64,000 nt of DNA from Bog-473 sp963721585 (GTDB lineage Bacteria; Actinomycetota; Acidimicrobiia; Acidimicrobiales; RAAP-2). Made by a program: the position numbers and the translations under genes. Shown here piece after piece: positions 60,269 through 64,000 of this stretch. The number at the start of each line of letters is the position of its first letter. Positions within the stretch are counted from its first letter, which is position 1. Below the pieces are notes generated by a model. That model searched no databases and was not told the DNA's origin. It saw nothing but the letters and a program-made list of their open reading frames with translations. The DNA lies in contig CAVRJN010000008.1 in the NCBI GenBank assembly GCA_963721585.1, positions 992,001-1,056,000 of the forward strand. Direction: 5' to 3'.

Positions 60269-62380
60269 TCAGCATGGTTCACGCCGGTCCGTTGTCGGAC
60301 ATCGCTCAGCGGCCGGCGGGACCGCCGCCAGGTCGAGGGAGTCGGCCAGCGCGTTCTGTAGATACGCAGCGTAGGTGCCCGTGATGTGGTAGCGGTCGAG
60401 GTAGACCTCGTGGTGGCCAATCACCGCCGTGCAGACGGACGAACAGAGCCACGGGAAGGGATCCACGTACTCCGCCCCTGCTGCCGCGGTCACCGCCCGG
60501 TCCACTTGGGTGAGGGGTGTCCGGGTGGCAGCCACCGGGGCGGAACACGCTTGGACGTTGTCGGGATGCTGTCCCAGGCAACTCGGCCCCGCCCGGGGCA
60601 TCACCGGGATGCTGCCGAGGTAGATCACCCTCCGGCTCGAAGGGGTCACGGCCGAGTACAGGTCGGTCAGGCCTGCCTGCCACGCCGCACCATTCCAGCC
60701 ACGATTCAGGGTCGAGATCACCAAGAGGTCCGGGTGGAGCCGTCGGATCATGGCGACTGCCCACCGGTGCCAGCCGGCGCAGGCCGCATAGGGTGCGCCC
60801 GGCGTGCCGACGCCAGGCGGGTTGGGGACGGCCATGAGCGGCGCCGGACAGTCAGACTTACCCAGGACGATCAGCCGCCAGTGTGCAGCAGTGGCCACTC
60901 CGCTGAAGGCGGGCAGCCACATCAATGCATGAGAGTCCCCGTAGACGACCATCAGGTGAGAACCGTGCGGATCGCCCAGGACGCAGAGCGTCTCCTCCAT
61001 CTGTTGGAGATCGGCACTGCACTTCGGGTCCTCGTAACTCCCGCCGAAGTCGTTGGCCGCGGTGGTGAGGCCCGGGCTGATCGGATTTGGCAGCGAGGTG
61101 ATGTGGGCAGCGGCCCCGACTGCTCGAAGGACCATCTCAGTGTTCGCGGCCGGGACGACAGGGATCGTGTTCGACTCCGAAGAGGAGTCGATCAACAACG
61201 TCAACAGGACCACGGTCCCGACAATGACGACGGCGCCGGCCACAACTGTGGGCGCCGAAGGGACCCCCCAGTGCCGGACCGGCCCTTCGACGAATCGGTA
61301 CATTGCGGCGGCCAGTGCCATGGCCACCACGACGAGGAGGACGTTGACTCCCGGCGCCAACCTCGACTTCCCGTAGTACTCGGCAGCAAGGACCAGGACC
61401 GGCCAATGCCACAGGTAGAGGCCGTAGGAGCGGCGACCGATCCACTGCAGTGGGCCTAGCCCGAGCAGCGCCTCGGCCCCCCGGCGGGGGACCACTACCC
61501 CTCCGGCGATCACCAGTCCGGCGCCCACGACGGGGATGGCCACCAGCGAACCCGGGTACGCGGTACTGGCGGTGAAGGCACAGGCCGATGTCATGATGGC
61601 GGCCAACCCGGCCCACGTAGCCAGCGTCGCAACCCGAACGGGGATCCGGCGCATCCACGAGGATCCGACCGCGATCAGCGCACCGAGGGAAATCTCCCAC
61701 GCCCGAGTTCCGAGAGAGAAGTAGGCCACGGTCGGGTGTGACTGGGTCTGGACGACGGACAGCCAGTAGGAGACGGCAATCACTGCCCCGAGGACGACCG
61801 CCAGCTTCGCCTCGAGGGAGATCCGCACCCTGGCCCAGGCAACCAGCAGGAACAGCGTGGGGTACACGACGTAGAACTGCTCTTCGACCGAGAGGGTCCA
61901 GTAGTTCTGGAGCGGCGAAGGTGGCAGGGTCGCGGTGAAGTAGTTGGTCCCGACCGCCTCGAAGTGGAAATTGGCCAGGAAAACGGCGGCCCAGCGGCCG
62001 TCGACGGCGATGGAGTCGCCGGCGACCACGCCGAGCTTGAAGTAGCCGACCGCGACGGTGGCGAGGATGACCAGGGTGGCGGCCGGGAGGATGCGTCGCA
62101 TCCGGCGGGCGTAGAAGTGGATGATCGACGTGCGCCCCGACGTGGCACGCTCGCGGAGGAGGAGCCCGGTGATCACAAACCCGGAGATGACGAAGAAGAC
62201 ATCGACCCCGACGAAGCCGCCGGTGACCCCGGGGATGTCGGCGTGGTACAGGACAACCAGCAGCACCGCCACCGCCCGGAGCCCTTCCACGTCGGGCCGG
62301 AACGGTCGGTCGCTTGGCGCGGTGCCGGCTTCGTCACCGGTAGGGGCGGACAGCTCGCCTAGCGCAATCGGTACGCCCAT
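60269..62380 (-). CDS. Acyltransferase-3/SGNH fusion protein (OafA/YrhL-like)
   Basis: A 703-residue membrane enzyme. Residues about 27-380 are an acyltransferase-3 domain: FRPDVEGLRAVAVLLVVLYHADIPGVTGGFVGVDVFFVISGFVITGLLL, then FYARRMRRILPAATLV and NYWTLSVEEQFYVVYPTLF with the usual His, RR and E residues. A linker follows, then an exported SGNH domain with the Ser nucleophile in VYGDSHALMW and the D-R-Y-H catalytic block near the end. It transfers an acyl group to a surface glycan. It lacks the Ig-like tail seen in the protein at 3-1097. ATG at 62380 (MGVPIALGELSAPTGDEAG). Confidence 0.92.
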   Translation of the reverse strand: MGVPIALGELSAPTGDEAGTAPSDRPFRPDVEGLRAVAVLLVVLYHADIPGVTGGFVGVDVFFVISGFVITGLLLRERATSGRTSIIHFYARRMRRILPAATLVILATVAVGYFKLGVVAGDSIAVDGRWAAVFLANFHFEAVGTNYFTATLPPSPLQNYWTLSVEEQFYVVYPTLFLLVAWARVRISLEAKLAVVLGAVIAVSYWLSVVQTQSHPTVAYFSLGTRAWEISLGALIAVGSSWMRRIPVRVATLATWAGLAAIMTSACAFTASTAYPGSLVAIPVVGAGLVIAGGVVVPRRGAEALLGLGPLQWIGRRSYGLYLWHWPVLVLAAEYYGKSRLAPGVNVLLVVVAMALAAAMYRFVEGPVRHWGVPSAPTVVAGAVVIVGTVVLLTLLIDSSSESNTIPVVPAANTEMVLRAVGAAAHITSLPNPISPGLTTAANDFGGSYEDPKCSADLQQMEETLCVLGDPHGSHLMVVYGDSHALMWLPAFSGVATAAHWRLIVLGKSDCPAPLMAVPNPPGVGTPGAPYAACAGWHRWAVAMIRRLHPDLLVISTLNRGWNGAAWQAGLTDLYSAVTPSSRRVIYLGSIPVMPRAGPSCLGQHPDNVQACSAPVAATRTPLTQVDRAVTAAAGAEYVDPFPWLCSSVCTAVIGHHEVYLDRYHITGTYAAYLQNALADSLDLAAVPPAAERCPTTDRREPC

Positions 62381-62649
62381 CTGCCCCGGGTGATTGTCAT
62401 GCGGAATGGTACCTGCCGATGCGGGCCGGCGCTCAGAGGTGCGACGGGAGCCGAATTGGAGGTCGGCACGGCTTTCGTCCTGCCCCAGCTTGTACCACCA
62501 TCGTTCGATGCACGGCGGGGATGGACCATCTCCGCGAACGCCAACGACAGCTCACCTTCGTCGGCCCCACGGGTCGGACCATGACGTCGCGCCCCTCGCC
62601 ATTGTGGACCAGGGTCACCGGTGGCAGCGGATCAGGTCGGTCGGGCCGA

Positions 62650-64000
62650 CTATGGGTCGCGGCGCCTGCTGAGTTCCGCCGCCACTTCCTTGCCATTGGC
62701 CTTTCGTCCCGTGGCCTCCATGACCGCGTTGACGAAGAACCCCCTCAGCTTGTCCTCGCCGGCGACGAAGCGCGCCCACTCGTCGGGGTGCGCCGCGATC
62801 AGCTCGTCGAGCACGGCCCCGAGAGTGTCCGATCCGAGGGCCTCGAAGCCCATCTCCTTGGCGACTGCGGCCGGGTCTCCGCCGCCTCGCTCGAGGAGCG
62901 CGCCGAGGACGGCCTTGGATTGGGTCGCCGAGAGCTGGCCTCCCGACTCCATGGCAAGCGTTGAGACGAACGACGTCGGGTCCATCTGCAGCCCCGCCTC
63001 GCTCTGCGCAGCGACCTCGTTGGCGGCACGGGCCAGGGCGAGTTTGGCGGGCACGCCATCGTCGGCGGCCGCGGTGACCAACCCGTCGAGACCCAGGTCG
63101 ACGACCGCACGGATCTGGTCCGTCTCGGCTCCAGTCGGTGCCCCACCGAGCGCCGATGCCAGGACCGCCCGCCGATCCGCCGGCATGGCGCCCAGGCCAT
63201 CACGCACCCTCTCCTGCCACGCGGCATCGGGTGCCAGGGGCACCAGGTCCGGCTCGGGGAAGTAGCGATAGTCGTTGGCCTCCTCTTTGGAGCGCATGGA
63301 GTCGGTACGCCCCGCCGACTCGTCCCAGTGCCGGGTCTCCTGGTGCACGGTGCCACCGGACTCGACAAGGGCGATCTGGCGCGCCGCCTCGTACTCGAGT
63401 GCCCGTCCCAGCGACCGCAATGAGTTCAGGTTCTTGATCTCGCAACGGGTACCGAAGGCGGCCGTGCCGACCGGGCGAACCGAGACGTTGGCGTCCACCC
63501 TCATCGATCCCTCCTCCATGCGTCCGTCGGAGGCACCCGTCGCCACGAGGATGCCCCGCAGCTCGCTGGCGTAGGCCCTCGCCTGGGCGACCGTCCGGAT
63601 GTCGGGCTCGCTCACGATCTCGACCAGAGGGACGCCGGACCGGTTGTAGTCCACCAGTGCGTGCAGCGCCGCGTTGATACGGCCGCTCGCCCCGACGTGC
63701 GTCAGCTTGCCGGTGTCCTCCTCCATATGCGCCCGGGTCACGCCCACGCGGAACCCGTCGGGGAGCTCGAGCCACCCGTCCGCGTTGAGCGGGAGGTCGT
63801 ACTGGCTGATCTGATAATCCTTCGCCTGATCCGGGTAGAAGTAGTTCTTCCGCGAGAACTCCGACGGCCGGATGTCGCAGTGCAGGGCAGCACCGATGCG
63901 CATGGCGAACTCGACCGCCTGCTCGTTGATGACCGGCAACGAGCCCGGCAGACCCAGGCAGGTGGGACAGATGTTCACGTTCGGCTCGTCGCCGAACGCG
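62650..64000 (-). CDS. gatB: Asp-tRNA(Asn)/Glu-tRNA(Gln) amidotransferase subunit B (5' end outside the window)
   Basis: The N-terminal part is cut by the right edge; 450 residues are visible up to the stop. Motifs: AFGDEPNVNICPTCLGLPGSLPVINEQAVEFAMRIGAAL, SRKNYFYPDQAKDYQISQYDLPL, HMEEDTGKLTH, VDYNRSGVPLVEIVSEPDIRT, and MEEGSMRVDANVSVRP. The C-terminal YqeY-like/tail domain includes LIAAHPDEWARFVAGEDKLRGFFVNAVMEATGRKANGKEV. With GatA and GatC it amidates misacylated tRNAs; their genes would be expected beyond the right edge. Confidence 0.97.
   Translation of the reverse strand, partial: AFGDEPNVNICPTCLGLPGSLPVINEQAVEFAMRIGAALHCDIRPSEFSRKNYFYPDQAKDYQISQYDLPLNADGWLELPDGFRVGVTRAHMEEDTGKLTHVGASGRINAALHALVDYNRSGVPLVEIVSEPDIRTVAQARAYASELRGILVATGASDGRMEEGSMRVDANVSVRPVGTAAFGTRCEIKNLNSLRSLGRALEYEAARQIALVESGGTVHQETRHWDESAGRTDSMRSKEEANDYRYFPEPDLVPLAPDAAWQERVRDGLGAMPADRRAVLASALGGAPTGAETDQIRAVVDLGLDGLVTAAADDGVPAKLALARAANEVAAQSEAGLQMDPTSFVSTLAMESGGQLSATQSKAVLGALLERGGGDPAAVAKEMGFEALGSDTLGAVLDELIAAHPDEWARFVAGEDKLRGFFVNAVMEATGRKANGKEVAAELSRRRDP

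Noticed and set aside
62381..62649. A small gene or tRNA between gatB and the acyltransferase
   Set aside because: Frames here are short with biased composition and no tRNA cloverleaf could be recognised.

Overview
The window reads as a high-GC actinobacterial chromosome segment. Evidence for that: many GTG starts, short 4-base gene overlaps (ATGA or GTGA), leucine and isoleucine/valine leader-peptide attenuators, an actinobacterial-type long serA, and two small secreted proteins of an actinobacterial type. The gene mix would fit an Acidimicrobiia-like lineage, but that placement is inference. I see no rRNA, tRNA, CRISPR array, transposase or phage gene.

Left part (about 1-24.5 kb) is an accessory cell-surface glycan region. 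It holds the C-terminal end of an SGNH acyltransferase, two identical copies of a GT-C (PMT/ArnT-like) glycosyltransferase on a 1,981-bp direct repeat, a GT4 and two GT2 glycosyltransferases, a mosaic tandem pair plus a third member of one polytopic membrane family, a DUF2142-like membrane protein, two SAM methyltransferases, two tandem secreted small proteins and a 1,068-residue secreted beta-helix protein. One Ig-like module of about 99 residues recurs in three unrelated protein types here (acyltransferase, GT-C enzyme, beta-helix protein, the last with five tandem copies). This suggests one exported polysaccharide or glycoprotein system whose enzymes share a recognition or spacer domain. 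Two further large GT-C/YfhO-like proteins lie at 38.5-43.3 kb and a second full-length acyltransferase-SGNH protein at 60-62 kb.

Middle part (24.6-31.5 kb) carries a small ABC exporter, a YtrA-type GntR repressor divergent from a membrane-anchored SecDF-P1-head-like protein with an inverted repeat squeezed between their start codons, a chloramphenicol-phosphotransferase-like kinase, an ArsR-SRPBCC pair, a cyclic-nucleotide-binding protein and a GNAT acetyltransferase.

Right part (31-64 kb) is mostly housekeeping amino-acid metabolism: leuA behind a Leu-Leu-Leu leader attenuator; serA with an aminotransferase, head to head with serC; ilvB-ilvN-ilvC behind an Ile-Leu-Val-Leu-Val leader attenuator; and an ilvD-family dehydratase. 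Between them lie a second ABC exporter, an SDR enzyme, a second ArsR-SRPBCC pair whose SRPBCC gene is frameshifted, a frameshifted secreted GH5 hydrolase, a DUF4097 protein with an RHH regulator and a strongly phased operator, and an MMPL exporter divergent from a TetR regulator with two matching palindromes. The window ends inside gatB.

The most distinctive observations are the shared Ig-like module across glycan enzymes, the near-perfect GT-C gene duplication, the loop-restricted divergence between tandem GT-C paralogues, and the two matched leader attenuators that place leucine and ILV synthesis under ribosome-sensed control.
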